NCBI RefSeq assembly: GCF_016863395.1
Contig: NZ_BOOU01000102.1
Coordinates: 1 to 40,615 of the forward strand
Origin: Sphaerisporangium rufum
GTDB lineage: Bacteria > Actinomycetota > Actinomycetes > Streptosporangiales > Streptosporangiaceae
Direction of reading: 5' to 3'
DNA length: 40,615 nt
In this document: positions 8,846 to 17,042 of the stretch, one piece after another
Numbering within the stretch: position 1 is the stretch's first letter
Layout of the letters: every line of letters begins with the position of its first letter
Translations under genes and position numbers: made by a program
The notes under the pieces: generated by a model
Database searches by the model: none
Told to the model about the DNA's origin: nothing
The model's input: the letters and a program-made list of their open reading frames with translations, nothing else

Positions 8846-8867
8846 GGTCACGGAATGGTCACGAGAG
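8846..8867 (+). promoter_or_regulatory. second 11-base direct repeat (GGTCA units)
   Basis: Reading rightward, GGTCACGGAAT is followed by GGTCACGAGAG, so GGTCA recurs at exactly 11 bases. This also resembles a PhoP box, pointing away from pstS and toward the small ORF at 8961. It ends about 60 bases before that ORF's -10 candidate, so direct activation there is uncertain. Confidence 0.4.
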
Positions 8868-8960
8868 ACCCTCGGGAACACGTGACTGTGCCCTCGGCGG
8901 CCAGTCCCCCCGGCGGTGAACTGCCGTAGCGTCGGGAGCACCCCAGGCGAGGAGGGCGTC

Positions 8961-9035
8961 ATGCTTCCAGGATGCGGAAACTGCAGTTGCTACCTCGACG
9001 ACCGGGTGATCTCCCGGCCGCCCGCGGAGCGCTGA
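8961..9035 (+). CDS. small cysteine-rich peptide ORF (24 aa)
   Basis: ATG preceded by a near-perfect ribosome binding site (GAGGAGGG at 8950-8957). The peptide begins MLPGCGNCSCYLDDRV and ends in a short basic/acidic tail. Three cysteines lie in a CxxCxC cluster, which could hold a metal or react with thiols. A TAGCGT -10 candidate at 8927-8932 would start transcription about 25 bases before the ATG, so the ORF appears to have its own promoter. No neighbour on the same strand follows for more than 3 kb, so it is not an obvious leader peptide. I do not recognise a family; function unknown. Confidence 0.45.
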   Translation: MLPGCGNCSCYLDDRVISRPPAER

Positions 9036-9091
9036 CCGGGCCGGCCCTGCCGCTCATCCCCGCGGCGGCCGGGCCGTGCCGGCGATGCCGC

Positions 9092-9955
9092 TCAGCCTCG
9101 TGGCGGCCGTACCGCGCCGGAGATGCCCGGGCGCAGCGGTGGCACCGCGCGCAGCGACGCCCGGGCCCGCTCGTCGCCGAGCAGCTTGAGCACCTCGCCG
9201 TGCAGCTGCGGGTTCCCGCACACCAGACTGCCGCCGTCGATGTCCGGATTGCCGGACAGGTCGGACCAGACGCCGCCGGCCTCCTCGATGATCACGGTGA
9301 GCGCGGCCATGTCCCAGGCGGACAGCTCCGGCTCGGCCGAGATGTCCACCGCGCCCTCGGCGACCATCGCGTGCGACCAGAAGTCCCCGTACGCGCGGGT
9401 GCGCCAGACCGAGCGGGACAGCTCCACGAAGTCCGACAGCCGCCCCCGCTCCTCCCAGCCGCCCAGGCTGGAGTAGGAGAACGACGCGTCCTGCAGCGAG
9501 GCGACCGAGGAGACCCGGCAGCGTGCGGCCTTCGTGAGGCTGCGCCCGGTCCACGCGCCGCCGTCGCGAGCGGCCCACCAGCGGCGGGCGAGCGCGGGCG
9601 CCGACACCACGCCGACCACCACCCGGCCGTGCTCGATGAGCGCGATGAGGGTCGCCCAGACCGGCACCCCGCGTACGTAGTTCTTGGTGCCGTCGATGGG
9701 ATCGATCACCCAGCAGCGGGCGCCGTGGCCGGACGTACGGCCCATCTCCTCGCCGAGCACGGCGTCCCGGGGCCGGGCGCGGCGCAGCGTGCCGCGGATG
9801 GCCTCCTCGACCGCCCGGTCGGCGTCGCTCACCGGAGTGAGATCCGGCTTGGTGTCGACGCGCAGGTCTACGGCGCGGAACCTGCGCATGGTGAGATCGT
9901 CGGCGCTGTCCGCCAGCATGTGCGCCAGGCGCAGATCATCGCTATAGCCGGTCAC
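9092..9955 (-). CDS. hisN: histidinol-phosphatase, inositol monophosphatase fold
   Basis: 287 residues of the inositol monophosphatase family. Metal-binding motifs are GEEMG, the core DPIDGTKNYVRGVPVWAT, and the C-terminal SAWDMAALTVIIEEAGG. In actinomycetes the member next to rsgA and aroA is the HisN-type histidinol-phosphatase, which makes histidinol from histidinol phosphate; a general inositol-phosphatase activity cannot be excluded from sequence. GTG 9955 begins VTGYSDDLRLAHML. There is no ribosome binding site, but TACCGT at 9964-9969 (complement) is 8 bases upstream, so the mRNA may be leaderless. Confidence 0.85.
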   Translation of the reverse strand: MTGYSDDLRLAHMLADSADDLTMRRFRAVDLRVDTKPDLTPVSDADRAVEEAIRGTLRRARPRDAVLGEEMGRTSGHGARCWVIDPIDGTKNYVRGVPVWATLIALIEHGRVVVGVVSAPALARRWWAARDGGAWTGRSLTKAARCRVSSVASLQDASFSYSSLGGWEERGRLSDFVELSRSVWRTRAYGDFWSHAMVAEGAVDISAEPELSAWDMAALTVIIEEAGGVWSDLSGNPDIDGGSLVCGNPQLHGEVLKLLGDERARASLRAVPPLRPGISGAVRPPRG

Positions 9956-10059
9956 AGGTAAGCACGGTACCGCGTCCCGGTGCTCGACAGCAGGCCCGGC
10001 TCGCGCGCGGCGAACGGCCGGCGCCGGGCCGGCGCCGGGTCCGCCCCGGCTCCGGCGGT

Positions 10060-11085
10060 TCAGTCGTCGTCGGCGGCGCCGTCGCGGCTGGCGAGCAGCC
10101 GGCGCAGGGTGGCCAGCCGCAGCGGGTCGGCGTGACCTTCGGCCACCCAGGCGTCCAGCGAGCAGTCCGGCCCGCGGTGGGTGCACCCCTTGGGGCAGCG
10201 CACCGCCCCCTCGGCCAGGTCGGGGAAGGCGGCCAGCACGTTGTCGGTCACGACGTGCCCGAGGCCGAAGCTGCGCACCCCGGGCGTGTCGATGATCCAG
10301 CCGCCGCCGGGCAGCTCCAGCGCCACCGCCGAGCTGGAGGTGTGGCGCCCCCGCCCGGTCACCGCGTTGACGTGCGACACCGCCCGCCCGGCATCGGGCA
10401 CCAGGGCGTTGACCATGGTCGACTTGCCCACCCCCGAGTGGCCGACCAGCACGCTCAGCCGGCCGGCCAGCCGGTCGCGCACCCCGGTCAGGTCGCCGTT
10501 CCTGCGCACCACGACATGCGGCACGCCGAGCGGCGCGTACCGGGCCACCAGCTCGTCCGGCGCGGCCAGATCGGCCTTGGTCAGGCACAGCAGCGGCTCG
10601 ATGTCGGCGTCGAAGGCGGCCACCAGCAGGCGTTCGATCATCCGGGGCCGGGGTGGCGGGTCGGCCAGCGCGGTGACGATCACCAGCTGGTCGGCGTTGG
10701 CCACGATCGGCCGCTCCACCTCGTCGTTGTCGTCGGCGCTGCGCCGCAGCATCGAGGTGCGCGGCTCCACCCGCACGATGCGCGCCAGGGTGTCCGGCCG
10801 GCCGGAGTGGTCGCCGACCAGGCCGACCCGGTCACCCACCACGATGCCCTTGCGGCCGAGCTCGCGGGCCTTCATCGCGGTGACCTCGACCGGAGCCGGG
10901 CCGCGGCGGCGGGCCGGCGGTCCGGCGATCTCGGCCCCGACCAGGCAGGTGTAGCGGCCGCGGTCGACCGCCACGACGAACGCCTCCACCGCGTCCTCGT
11001 GGGTGGGACGGCGCCTGGTCCGCGGCCGCGACCCCTTCCCGGGCCGGACCCGCACGTCCTCCTCGTCGTAGTCGCGCCGTTTCAG
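10060..11085 (-). CDS. rsgA: ribosome small subunit-dependent GTPase RsgA
   Basis: About 341 residues. A GTPase that helps mature the 30S ribosomal subunit. It has an OB-fold (about 35-100), then a circularly permuted GTPase domain in which the G4 motif TKAD precedes the P-loop GHSGVGKST, and a C-terminal zinc site ([12 protein letters not shown]). The start is uncertain. Homologs begin near RRRDYDEED, which here follows a CTG codon at 11085 that overlaps the aroA stop (CTGA) and has GGGGGA 6 bases upstream. The alternatives are GTG 11055, very close to AGGAGG, and GTG 11112. It is translationally coupled to aroA. Confidence 0.9.
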   Translation of the reverse strand: MKRRDYDEEDVRVRPGKGSRPRTRRRPTHEDAVEAFVVAVDRGRYTCLVGAEIAGPPARRRGPAPVEVTAMKARELGRKGIVVGDRVGLVGDHSGRPDTLARIVRVEPRTSMLRRSADDNDEVERPIVANADQLVIVTALADPPPRPRMIERLLVAAFDADIEPLLCLTKADLAAPDELVARYAPLGVPHVVVRRNGDLTGVRDRLAGRLSVLVGHSGVGKSTMVNALVPDAGRAVSHVNAVTGRGRHTSSSAVALELPGGGWIIDTPGVRSFGLGHVVTDNVLAAFPDLAEGAVRCPKGCTHRGPDCSLDAWVAEGHADPLRLATLRRLLASRDGAADDD

Positions 11086-12359
11086 CGGCCGTCCCCCAGC
11101 ATCCGCGCCCACATCCGGGCGAACTCCGGCAGCGTCTTGGCGGTGGTGGCGATGTCCTCCACCTGCACGCCCGGCACGGCCAGCCCGATCACCGCGCCGG
11201 CGGTGGCCATGCGGTGGTCGGCGTAGCTGTGGAAGACGCCGGCCCGCAGCGGCCGCGGCCGGACCGTCAGGCCGTCCTCGGTCTCGCGGGCGTCCCCGCC
11301 GAGCCGGCTGATCTCGGTGACCAGCGCGGCGAGGCGGTCGGTCTCGTGCCCGCGCAGGTGGGCGATGCCGCGCAGCGTGCTCGGCGAGTCGGCCAGCGCG
11401 GCCAGCGCGGCGATCGTCGGGGTCAACTCGCCCACGTCGCGCAGGTCGGCGTCGATGCCGCGCACGCCGGCACCGCCGGAGACGGTCAGGCCCCGCGGGG
11501 TGCGGTCGACGGTGGCGCCCATCCGGGCCAGCAGCTCGCGCAGCCGGTCGCCGGGCTGGGTGGTGACCTCGGGCCAGCCCGGAATGGTGACCGTGCCGCC
11601 GGTGACCATCGCGGCGGCCAGGAACGGCGCGGCGTTGGACAGGTCCGGCTCTACGGTCACGTCGTGGGCGGTGATCGGCCCGGGCTCGATCCGCCACACG
11701 TCGGGCTCGGTGTCGTCCACGGCCACCCCGGCGGCGCGCAGCATCGTGACGGTCATTTCGATGTGCGGCATCGACGGCACCGGCGGGCCGCTGTGCCGCA
11801 GGGTCAGGCCCTTGTCGAACCGGGCGGCCGACAGCAGCAGGCCGGAGACCACCTGGGAGGAGCCCGAGGCGTCCACCGTGACCTCGCCGCCGGCCAGCGG
11901 GCCGCCGACGGTGAACGGCAGGGCGTCGCCGGTGACCTCGGCGCCGAGAGAGCGCAGCGCGCCGAGCAGCACGCCCATCGGCCGGACGCGGGCCTGCGGG
12001 TCGCCGTCGAAGGCGACCTCCTCGGCGGCCAACGCAGCCATCGGCGGGACGAACCGCATCACGGTGCCGGCCAGCCCGCAGTCGATGGACACCCCGCCGC
12101 GGACCGGCCCGGGGACGACGTGCCAGTCGGCGCCGGAGGCGTCCTCGCCGGAGGAGGTCAGCCCGGCACCGAGGGATCGCAGCGCGGCGGCCATCAGGTC
12201 GGCGTCCCGGCTGCGCAGCGCCCGGCGGACGGTGTTCGGCCCGTCGGCGAGCGCGGCGAGCAGCAGGGCGCGGTTCGTCATGGACTTCGAGCCGGGCAGC
12301 GCAACGGTGGCGCGGACCGGATCGGTGGCGACGGGCGCGGGCCACAGGGAAGCGGGCAT
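11082..12359 (-). CDS. aroA: 3-phosphoshikimate 1-carboxyvinyltransferase (EPSP synthase)
   Basis: 425 residues. Transfers the enolpyruvyl group of phosphoenolpyruvate to shikimate 3-phosphate, the sixth step of the shikimate pathway to aromatic amino acids. The N-terminal substrate motif [20 protein letters not shown], the GLAGTVMRF motif and the C-terminal [16 protein letters not shown] are all present, and the length is normal. ATG 12359. It forms a two-gene operon with rsgA through a 4-base overlap. It is divergent from the SRAP gene. Confidence 0.96.
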   Translation of the reverse strand: MPASLWPAPVATDPVRATVALPGSKSMTNRALLLAALADGPNTVRRALRSRDADLMAAALRSLGAGLTSSGEDASGADWHVVPGPVRGGVSIDCGLAGTVMRFVPPMAALAAEEVAFDGDPQARVRPMGVLLGALRSLGAEVTGDALPFTVGGPLAGGEVTVDASGSSQVVSGLLLSAARFDKGLTLRHSGPPVPSMPHIEMTVTMLRAAGVAVDDTEPDVWRIEPGPITAHDVTVEPDLSNAAPFLAAAMVTGGTVTIPGWPEVTTQPGDRLRELLARMGATVDRTPRGLTVSGGAGVRGIDADLRDVGELTPTIAALAALADSPSTLRGIAHLRGHETDRLAALVTEISRLGGDARETEDGLTVRPRPLRAGVFHSYADHRMATAGAVIGLAVPGVQVEDIATTAKTLPEFARMWARMLGDGR

Positions 12360-12472
12360 GCCCCGAGGATACCGGGAGCCCTCGCGACCGGCAGGCGCGG
12401 CGGCGGCGCCTGGGCCGGGCTTTCCGCCGCCCGGCCTCCCGCCGGCGGCGCCGGTGCGGCAGGCTGGAGGGC

Positions 12473-13228
12473 ATGTGCGGGAGATACGTGTCGGCGCGCA
12501 AGCGCCAGGAGTTGCTGGAGGAGTTCACGGTACAGCTGGACGGCACCGGTGAGGAGTTGGCGGCCGACTACAACGTCGCGCCCACCAAGAAGGTGTACGC
12601 CGTGCTCACCCGCCCGGCCGAGCCGGCGGCGGGCGAGGGCGGCGAGCGGGCGGCCGAGCCGGTCCGGCAGTTGCGGGTGCTGAAGTGGGGGCTGGTGCCG
12701 AGCTGGGCCAAGGACCCCTCGGTCGGCTCCCGCATGATCAACGCCCGGGTGGAGACGGTGGCGGAGAAGCCGTCCTTCCGCCGGGCGTTCGCGCAGCGCC
12801 GCTGCCTGCTGCCGGCGGACGGTTACTACGAATGGTACAAGACCGACAAAAAGAATAAGCAGCCGTATTATCTGCACCCGGCCAATGGCGACGTCATGGC
12901 CATGGCCGGGCTGTACGAATTCTGGAAGGATCCCGGCCGGGCGGAGGACGACCCGCTGAAGTGGCTCGTCACCTGCACGGTGATAACCACCACCGCCGAG
13001 GACGGGCTCGGGCACATCCACGACCGGATGCCGGTGCTCATCGGCCGCGACCGCTGGGACGAGTGGCTGGATCCCCGGATCAAGGACAAGGACGAGCTGC
13101 ACGCCCTGCTGGCCGCGGGACCGCCCCGCGGGCTGGCCGGCCGCCTCGTCTCGACCGACGTCAACAGCGTCCGCAACAACGGGCCGCGGCTGATCGAGCC
13201 GGAAGGCGCCGAGGAGGTGCTGTTCTAG
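12473..13228 (+). CDS. SRAP domain protein (abasic-site crosslinking, YedK/HMCES type)
   Basis: 251 residues. The family shields abasic sites in single-stranded DNA by forming a thiazolidine crosslink through the N-terminal cysteine left after methionine removal. Visible active-site residues are Cys2 (MCGRYV), Asn34 (YNVAPT), Glu120 (DGYYEWYK) and His183 (HDRMPVL). GGAGG is placed a few bases before the ATG. A lysine-rich stretch [13 protein letters not shown] (about 123-135) uses AT-richer codons than its surroundings. Single gene, divergent from aroA. Confidence 0.93.
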   Translation: MCGRYVSARKRQELLEEFTVQLDGTGEELAADYNVAPTKKVYAVLTRPAEPAAGEGGERAAEPVRQLRVLKWGLVPSWAKDPSVGSRMINARVETVAEKPSFRRAFAQRRCLLPADGYYEWYKTDKKNKQPYYLHPANGDVMAMAGLYEFWKDPGRAEDDPLKWLVTCTVITTTAEDGLGHIHDRMPVLIGRDRWDEWLDPRIKDKDELHALLAAGPPRGLAGRLVSTDVNSVRNNGPRLIEPEGAEEVLF

Positions 13229-13387
13229 AACCTCCCGGGTGCCGGTTCCGGCCGGCGCGAACGGAAAAGGGCGCCGGGATCGGTAAAACCCGGAGTCATC
13301 GCGGTGTAAGAACCCGCCGGAACGGGCATTCGATCTGGAAAGCGATGTCTCCTGATCCGAGTCACCGCGACCAGGCTTCTCGGGGCC

Positions 13388-13415
13388 GGGCGGGAGTTTC
13401 CGGGGGTTCCCGCCC
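13388..13415. promoter_or_regulatory. 8-bp inverted repeat between SRAP and DksA/TraR genes
   Basis: GGGCGGGA (13388-13395) pairs perfectly with TCCCGCCC (13408-13415) around a 12-base loop. It lies 160 bases after the SRAP stop and 36 bases before the next start. It may be a terminator of the first gene or a structure in the 5' leader of the second. Confidence 0.4.
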
Positions 13416-13451
13416 GAGCCGATCCAATTCCCTTCCCGGAGGTTCGGATTC

Positions 13452-13784
13452 GTGGACGACGCGAACGCTCGGGCACGACTGGAGCACATGCTGGCCGAGC
13501 TGGACCGGTCGATCAGGGTCCTGCGTGGTGATCCCGTATCCGTCGGCGACCGGTCGGCCGCCGACGCCGGCTCGGTGCTCACCGAGGCCGACCGCGCCCA
13601 GGCCATGATCGAGGCGGCCGACCGGCAGCGCACCGCGGTGGTGGCGGCCCTCGGCCGGCTGGAGGCCGGGGTCTACGGCAGGTGCGTCGACTGCGGGGCG
13701 CCGGTCCCCGAGGGGCGGCTGGCCGCCCGGCCGGAGGCCTCCCGCTGCGTGCAGTGCCAGTCGCGCCGGGAACGCCGCCGCTGA
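13452..13784 (+). CDS. TraR/DksA family zinc-finger protein
   Basis: 110 residues. An N-terminal coiled region (about 5-72) is followed by a four-cysteine zinc finger (CVDCGAPVPEGRLAARPEASRC..C, with the pairs CVDC and CVQC). DksA-like proteins bind RNA polymerase through its secondary channel and adjust initiation. The tip of the coiled coil lacks an obvious DxxDxA motif, so this shorter actinobacterial form may act differently from E. coli DksA. GTG 13452 with GGAGG 9 bases upstream. Confidence 0.82.
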   Translation: MDDANARARLEHMLAELDRSIRVLRGDPVSVGDRSAADAGSVLTEADRAQAMIEAADRQRTAVVAALGRLEAGVYGRCVDCGAPVPEGRLAARPEASRCVQCQSRRERRR

Positions 13785-13821
13785 CCTGCCGCCTGTACCG
13801 CCCGCGCCGCGCGCCCGGCCG

Positions 13822-14568
13822 TCAGCCGGGGCGGCGGGCGCTGGCCACCAGGTGGATGCCGACCGTGTCGTCGTCGTCGGGGTGCGCGTCCAGTTCGGTG
13901 CGCACCAGCCAGCCGAGCGCCCGGGTGTCGGCGGCCAGCACGTGGTCCACCGTCGAGGGCGACAGCACCGTGCGCGGGCGCACCCACTCGACCTCCAGCC
14001 CGGCGTCGGCCAGCAGCTCGCGGAGCTGGACGCTGCTGAAACACCTGGTGATACTGCCGTCCGGCCACGGCACCAGCATCACCTCGCCGGTGCCGGTCTG
14101 GCACAGGTGCTCCCAGTAGTTCTGCTCCGCCATGATCGCCATGCCGAGCACCAGCGAGTCGACGCAGGCCAGCAGCCGCCCGCCCGGCTTGAGCACCCGC
14201 ACGATCTCTTCCATGGTGGACTCGGCCATCAGCTCCAGCGACAGGGCCCGCTCCTCGGCGACCACCGCGTCCACCGAGGCGTCCGGCAGGAAGTCCAGGT
14301 CGTCGGCGCGCACCCGGCGGATGTTGGCCGAGGCGTCGTACGGCCCGCCCGGACCCGGCCGCCGGAAGTCCACCATCTCGATCACGTGGTGCCCGGCGCC
14401 CGCCGCCTGGACCGGCCAGCGGCCCCGGCCGCCCGACAGGTCCAGCAGCAGGCAGGGTCGCGCCGGGAGCCACCGCCGCAACTGCTCGGCGACGACCGCG
14501 TGGTAGAAGGTCCAGTACGGCCCGAGGGCGCTTGAGCCGTTCAGTTCGCTGGCTGGGATGGGCAGCAA
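13822..14568 (-). CDS. class I SAM-dependent methyltransferase
   Basis: 248 residues. A Rossmann-type methyltransferase core: motif I is [17 protein letters not shown] (altered from the usual DxGxGxG), then VIEMVDF, a [18 protein letters not shown] segment and [15 protein letters not shown]. The acceptor substrate is unknown. The start is a TTG at 14568 with AGGAG about 7 bases upstream. It is convergent with the DksA/TraR gene and divergent from sigR; nothing in the context fixes its role. Confidence 0.75.
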   Translation of the reverse strand: MLPIPASELNGSSALGPYWTFYHAVVAEQLRRWLPARPCLLLDLSGGRGRWPVQAAGAGHHVIEMVDFRRPGPGGPYDASANIRRVRADDLDFLPDASVDAVVAEERALSLELMAESTMEEIVRVLKPGGRLLACVDSLVLGMAIMAEQNYWEHLCQTGTGEVMLVPWPDGSITRCFSSVQLRELLADAGLEVEWVRPRTVLSPSTVDHVLAADTRALGWLVRTELDAHPDDDDTVGIHLVASARRPG

Positions 14569-14660
14569 GTGTGGCTCCTGGGCGGTCGGGGCTCCGGGGA
14601 ATCGCCAGCCGGTACGTATCTTTTTCCCCGTACCGGGTCGTTCGTCACCTTCTACTTACC

Positions 14661-14688
14661 GGGAACAGATGCTATGCCTCGCGTGTTG
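14661..14688 (+). promoter_or_regulatory. SigR-type promoter for sigR-rsrA
   Basis: GGGAAC at 14661-14666 and GTTG at 14685-14688 are separated by exactly 18 bases. This fits the GGAAT-N18/19-GTT consensus of SigR (SigH/RpoE) regulons, implying autoregulation under disulfide stress. The long-form start codon lies about 30 bases after the expected transcription start. Confidence 0.7.
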
Positions 14689-14723
14689 CAGACGGGCGTA
14701 AACACGCGAGGAGGTTGCACCCC

Positions 14724-15407
14724 ATGCTGCTGGCCGAGAGGGGGGCGAGGACGGTCCCGGACGAGCCGGTATTCTCAGTCGGGTACCACTCGTTCAAGGA
14801 GGTGGGTCCGGTCTCAAGGACTGCCGAGGAGACTCTGGAGCAGCGCGGCGAGCGGTTCGAGCGTGACGCCATGCCGTACCTCGACCAGCTCTACTCCGCC
14901 GCGCTCCGGATGACCAGGAACCCCGCGGACGCGGAGGACCTGCTCCAGGACACCTTCGCCAAGGCCTTCGGTTCCTTCCACCAGTTCCAGGAGGGCACGA
15001 ACCTCAAGGCCTGGCTCTACCGCATCCTCACCAACACCTTCATCAACAGCTACCGCAAGAAGCAGCGGGAGCCGCGGCAGTCCGGCACCGAGGAGATCGA
15101 GGACTGGCAGCTGGCGCGTGCGGAGTCGCACACCTCCGCCGGCCTGAAGTCCGCCGAGGTCGAGGCGCTGGAGCACCTGCCCGACAGCGACGTCAAGGAT
15201 GCGCTGGCCGCGCTGCCGGAGGACTTCCGGATGGCGGTCTACCTGGCCGACGTCGAGGGGTTCCCGTACAAGGAGATCGCCGAGATCATGGGCACTCCCA
15301 TCGGGACCGTCATGTCCCGCCTGCACCGCGGCCGGCGCCAGCTCCGGGCGCAACTGGAGGACTACGCACGCGAACGCGGGCTTGTGCGATCGGAGGAGCC
15401 GTCGTGA
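14724..15407 (+). CDS. sigR: ECF sigma factor SigR (thiol-oxidative stress)
   Basis: 227 residues from ATG 14724. Sigma2 (about 45-110, [21 protein letters not shown] and [21 protein letters not shown]) and sigma4 (about 145-205, [21 protein letters not shown]) are nearly identical to Streptomyces SigR. It directs transcription of thiol-redox genes and is released when RsrA is oxidised. ATG 14724 has GAGGAGG 8 to 9 bases upstream. A second in-frame start, GTG 14802, gives a 26-residue shorter protein matching the usual SigR N-terminus. Both may be used, as with the long unstable SigR-prime form of Streptomyces coelicolor. An even longer open frame from 14532 is not supported. Followed by rsrA. 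Confidence 0.93.
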   Translation: MLLAERGARTVPDEPVFSVGYHSFKEVGPVSRTAEETLEQRGERFERDAMPYLDQLYSAALRMTRNPADAEDLLQDTFAKAFGSFHQFQEGTNLKAWLYRILTNTFINSYRKKQREPRQSGTEEIEDWQLARAESHTSAGLKSAEVEALEHLPDSDVKDALAALPEDFRMAVYLADVEGFPYKEIAEIMGTPIGTVMSRLHRGRRQLRAQLEDYARERGLVRSEEPS

Positions 15408-15471
15408 GGGAGCGCGGAGGCATCGGCGGGGCGGCCCGGGGCGGCCCGGGTGCGAATGCGGGGTGCCGGGC

Positions 15472-15762
15472 ATGAGCTGTGGCGACCCGCACGACACCGA
15501 CTGTAGCGAGGTGCTGGCGAGGGTCTACACCTTCCTCGACGGCGAGCTGGACGAGCACGGCCGCACCGACATCAGCAAGCACCTCGACGAGTGTAGCCCC
15601 TGCCTGCAGGAGTACGGCCTGGAGCAGGCCGTCAAGCAGCTGATCGCCAAGCACTGCGGCTGTGACGCGGTCCCCGACGACCTGCGCGCCAAGGTGCTGC
15701 GCCGCATCGAGGCCGTCCGCGCCGAGATGGCCGACTGGCCGGCGCTCCGGCGCGAGCCCTGA
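15472..15762 (+). CDS. rsrA: zinc-binding anti-sigma factor RsrA
   Basis: 96 residues. A ZAS-domain anti-sigma factor that sequesters SigR and lets go when its cysteines form a disulfide. The residues known from Streptomyces RsrA sit at the same positions: Cys11, His37, Cys41 and Cys44 (HLDECSPC), plus Cys3 and a CGC pair at about 62-64. ATG 15472 (MSCGDPHDTDCSE) is favoured by similarity; GTG 15463 is an in-frame alternative and neither has a strong ribosome binding site. The leader contains GCGGCCCGGG twice in tandem (15431-15450). Same operon as sigR, 64 bases apart. Confidence 0.93.
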   Translation: MSCGDPHDTDCSEVLARVYTFLDGELDEHGRTDISKHLDECSPCLQEYGLEQAVKQLIAKHCGCDAVPDDLRAKVLRRIEAVRAEMADWPALRREP

Positions 15763-15805
15763 CCGGCGCCCCGGCGCGGCCCTCACCGGCGCTCCGGCGC
15801 GGGCC
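15739..15805. repeat. three imperfect 20-24 bp tandem copies across the rsrA stop
   Basis: Copies start at 15739, 15763 and 15786, each beginning CCGGCGCTCCGGCGCG or with one change. The rsrA stop codon (15760-15762) ends the first copy. The array fills most of the spacer to the epimerase gene, suggesting local duplication. Confidence 0.6.
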
Positions 15806-15838
15806 GGCGGGCTGGTCGCCGGCCCGTAGAATGCGGGG

Positions 15839-16771
15839 ATGCGGCTACTCGTGACCGGCGGCGCCGGGTTCATCGGCTCCACCCTCGTCGACCGGCTGCT
15901 CGCCGACGGCCACCAGGTGGCCGTGGTGGACGACCTGTCGTCCGGCGACCGGCGCAACCTGGCCGGGGCCGGGCGCGCCCCGGGCTTCGAGCTGCACGAG
16001 ATGGACGTGCGTGCCCCGGCGCTGGCCGGCGTGACGGCCGCCTTCCGGCCCGAGGTGGTGTGCCACCTGGCCGCGCAGATCAGCGTGCGCGCCAGCGTCG
16101 CCGACCCGGTGGCCGACGCCCGGATCAACGTCGAGGGTACCGTCAACGTGCTGGAGGCCGCCCGCCGGGCCGGTGCCCGCAAGGTGGTGTTCGCCTCCTC
16201 GGTGGCGGTGTACGGCCGCCCCGCCGCCATCCCGGTGCCGGACGGCGCGGCGACCGACCCCCGCTCGCCGTACGCGGCGTCCAAGCTCACCGGCGAGACC
16301 TACCTGTCGGCCTTCCGCGCGCTGCACGGCCTGTCGTACACGACCCTGGTGCTCTCCAACGTGTACGGGCCGCGCCAGTCGCCGGACGGTGAGGCCGGGG
16401 TGGTGTCGATCTTCACGGACGCGTTGCTGCGCGGCGAGCCCACCGTGGTGTACGGCGACGGCTCGCAGACCCGCGACTACGTCTTCGTGGACGACGTGGT
16501 GGACGGCTTCGCCCGCGCCTGCGGCACCGGCGGCGACGGCCGCCGGTTCAACCTCGGCACCGGCCGGCAGACCACCGACCGCGAGCTGCACTCCCTGGTG
16601 GCCGCGGCGGCCGGCGCGCCCGACGAGCCGCGGTTCGCCGCCACCCGCCCCGGTGACCTGCCCGCCATGGCGGTGGATCCGGCGCCGGCCCTGGACGGTC
16701 TCGGCTGGCGCCCCCGCACGGACCTGGCCACCGGGCTCAAGCTCACGGTGGAGTGGGCACGCGCGCGTTAG
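15839..16771 (+). CDS. NAD-dependent sugar-nucleotide epimerase/dehydratase
   Basis: 310 residues, an extended short-chain dehydrogenase. The NAD-binding motif TGGAGFIGS lies at the N-terminus, the acidic DDLSSGDRRNL follows the second strand, the active site shows SSVAVYG then YAASK, and a C-terminal sugar-binding part includes GDGSQTRDYVFVDDVV. Closest in style to UDP-glucose 4-epimerases; the exact sugar is not determinable here. No ribosome binding site precedes ATG 15839, but TAGAAT (15827-15832) ends 6 bases before it, so the mRNA is probably leaderless. Confidence 0.87.
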   Translation: MRLLVTGGAGFIGSTLVDRLLADGHQVAVVDDLSSGDRRNLAGAGRAPGFELHEMDVRAPALAGVTAAFRPEVVCHLAAQISVRASVADPVADARINVEGTVNVLEAARRAGARKVVFASSVAVYGRPAAIPVPDGAATDPRSPYAASKLTGETYLSAFRALHGLSYTTLVLSNVYGPRQSPDGEAGVVSIFTDALLRGEPTVVYGDGSQTRDYVFVDDVVDGFARACGTGGDGRRFNLGTGRQTTDRELHSLVAAAAGAPDEPRFAATRPGDLPAMAVDPAPALDGLGWRPRTDLATGLKLTVEWARAR

Positions 16772-16876
16772 CGGGTGGTAGTGGTTTGATTACGCTTTGG
16801 ATGCGATTCTTCGACTTGCCGTGCGCGTCACCTCGCTTTCTGTAGCCTGAAGCCGGACTCAATGGGGAGGCGGCAC

Positions 16877-17011
16877 ATGGTGAAGGCAATGGCCACCCGC
16901 CTGGTGGCGGCCATGGTGGCAGGCCGGTTCGGGTGGGGTCTCGCCGCGCTGGCGATGGTGGTCGTGGTGGCGGGCGCGGTTCCGGTGCCCTCCGGCATCT
17001 CCTGGACCTGA
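16877..17011 (+). CDS. small membrane peptide ORF (44 aa)
   Basis: ATG with GGAGG (16866-16870) 6 bases upstream. The peptide has a basic amphipathic start (VKAMATRLVAAMVAGRFG) and one hydrophobic span at about 20-37 (LAALAMVVVVAGAVPVP), then ends GISWT. A TGTAGCCT -10 candidate lies at 16841-16848 in the AT-richer spacer. Its stop is 31 bases before the membrane HD-GYP gene on the same strand, so the two are probably co-transcribed; a partner or leader role is inference. No family recognised. Confidence 0.6.
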   Translation: MVKAMATRLVAAMVAGRFGWGLAALAMVVVVAGAVPVPSGISWT

Positions 17012-17042
17012 GCGCGCGGGGTGACGGCCGGAGGCGGCGGCA

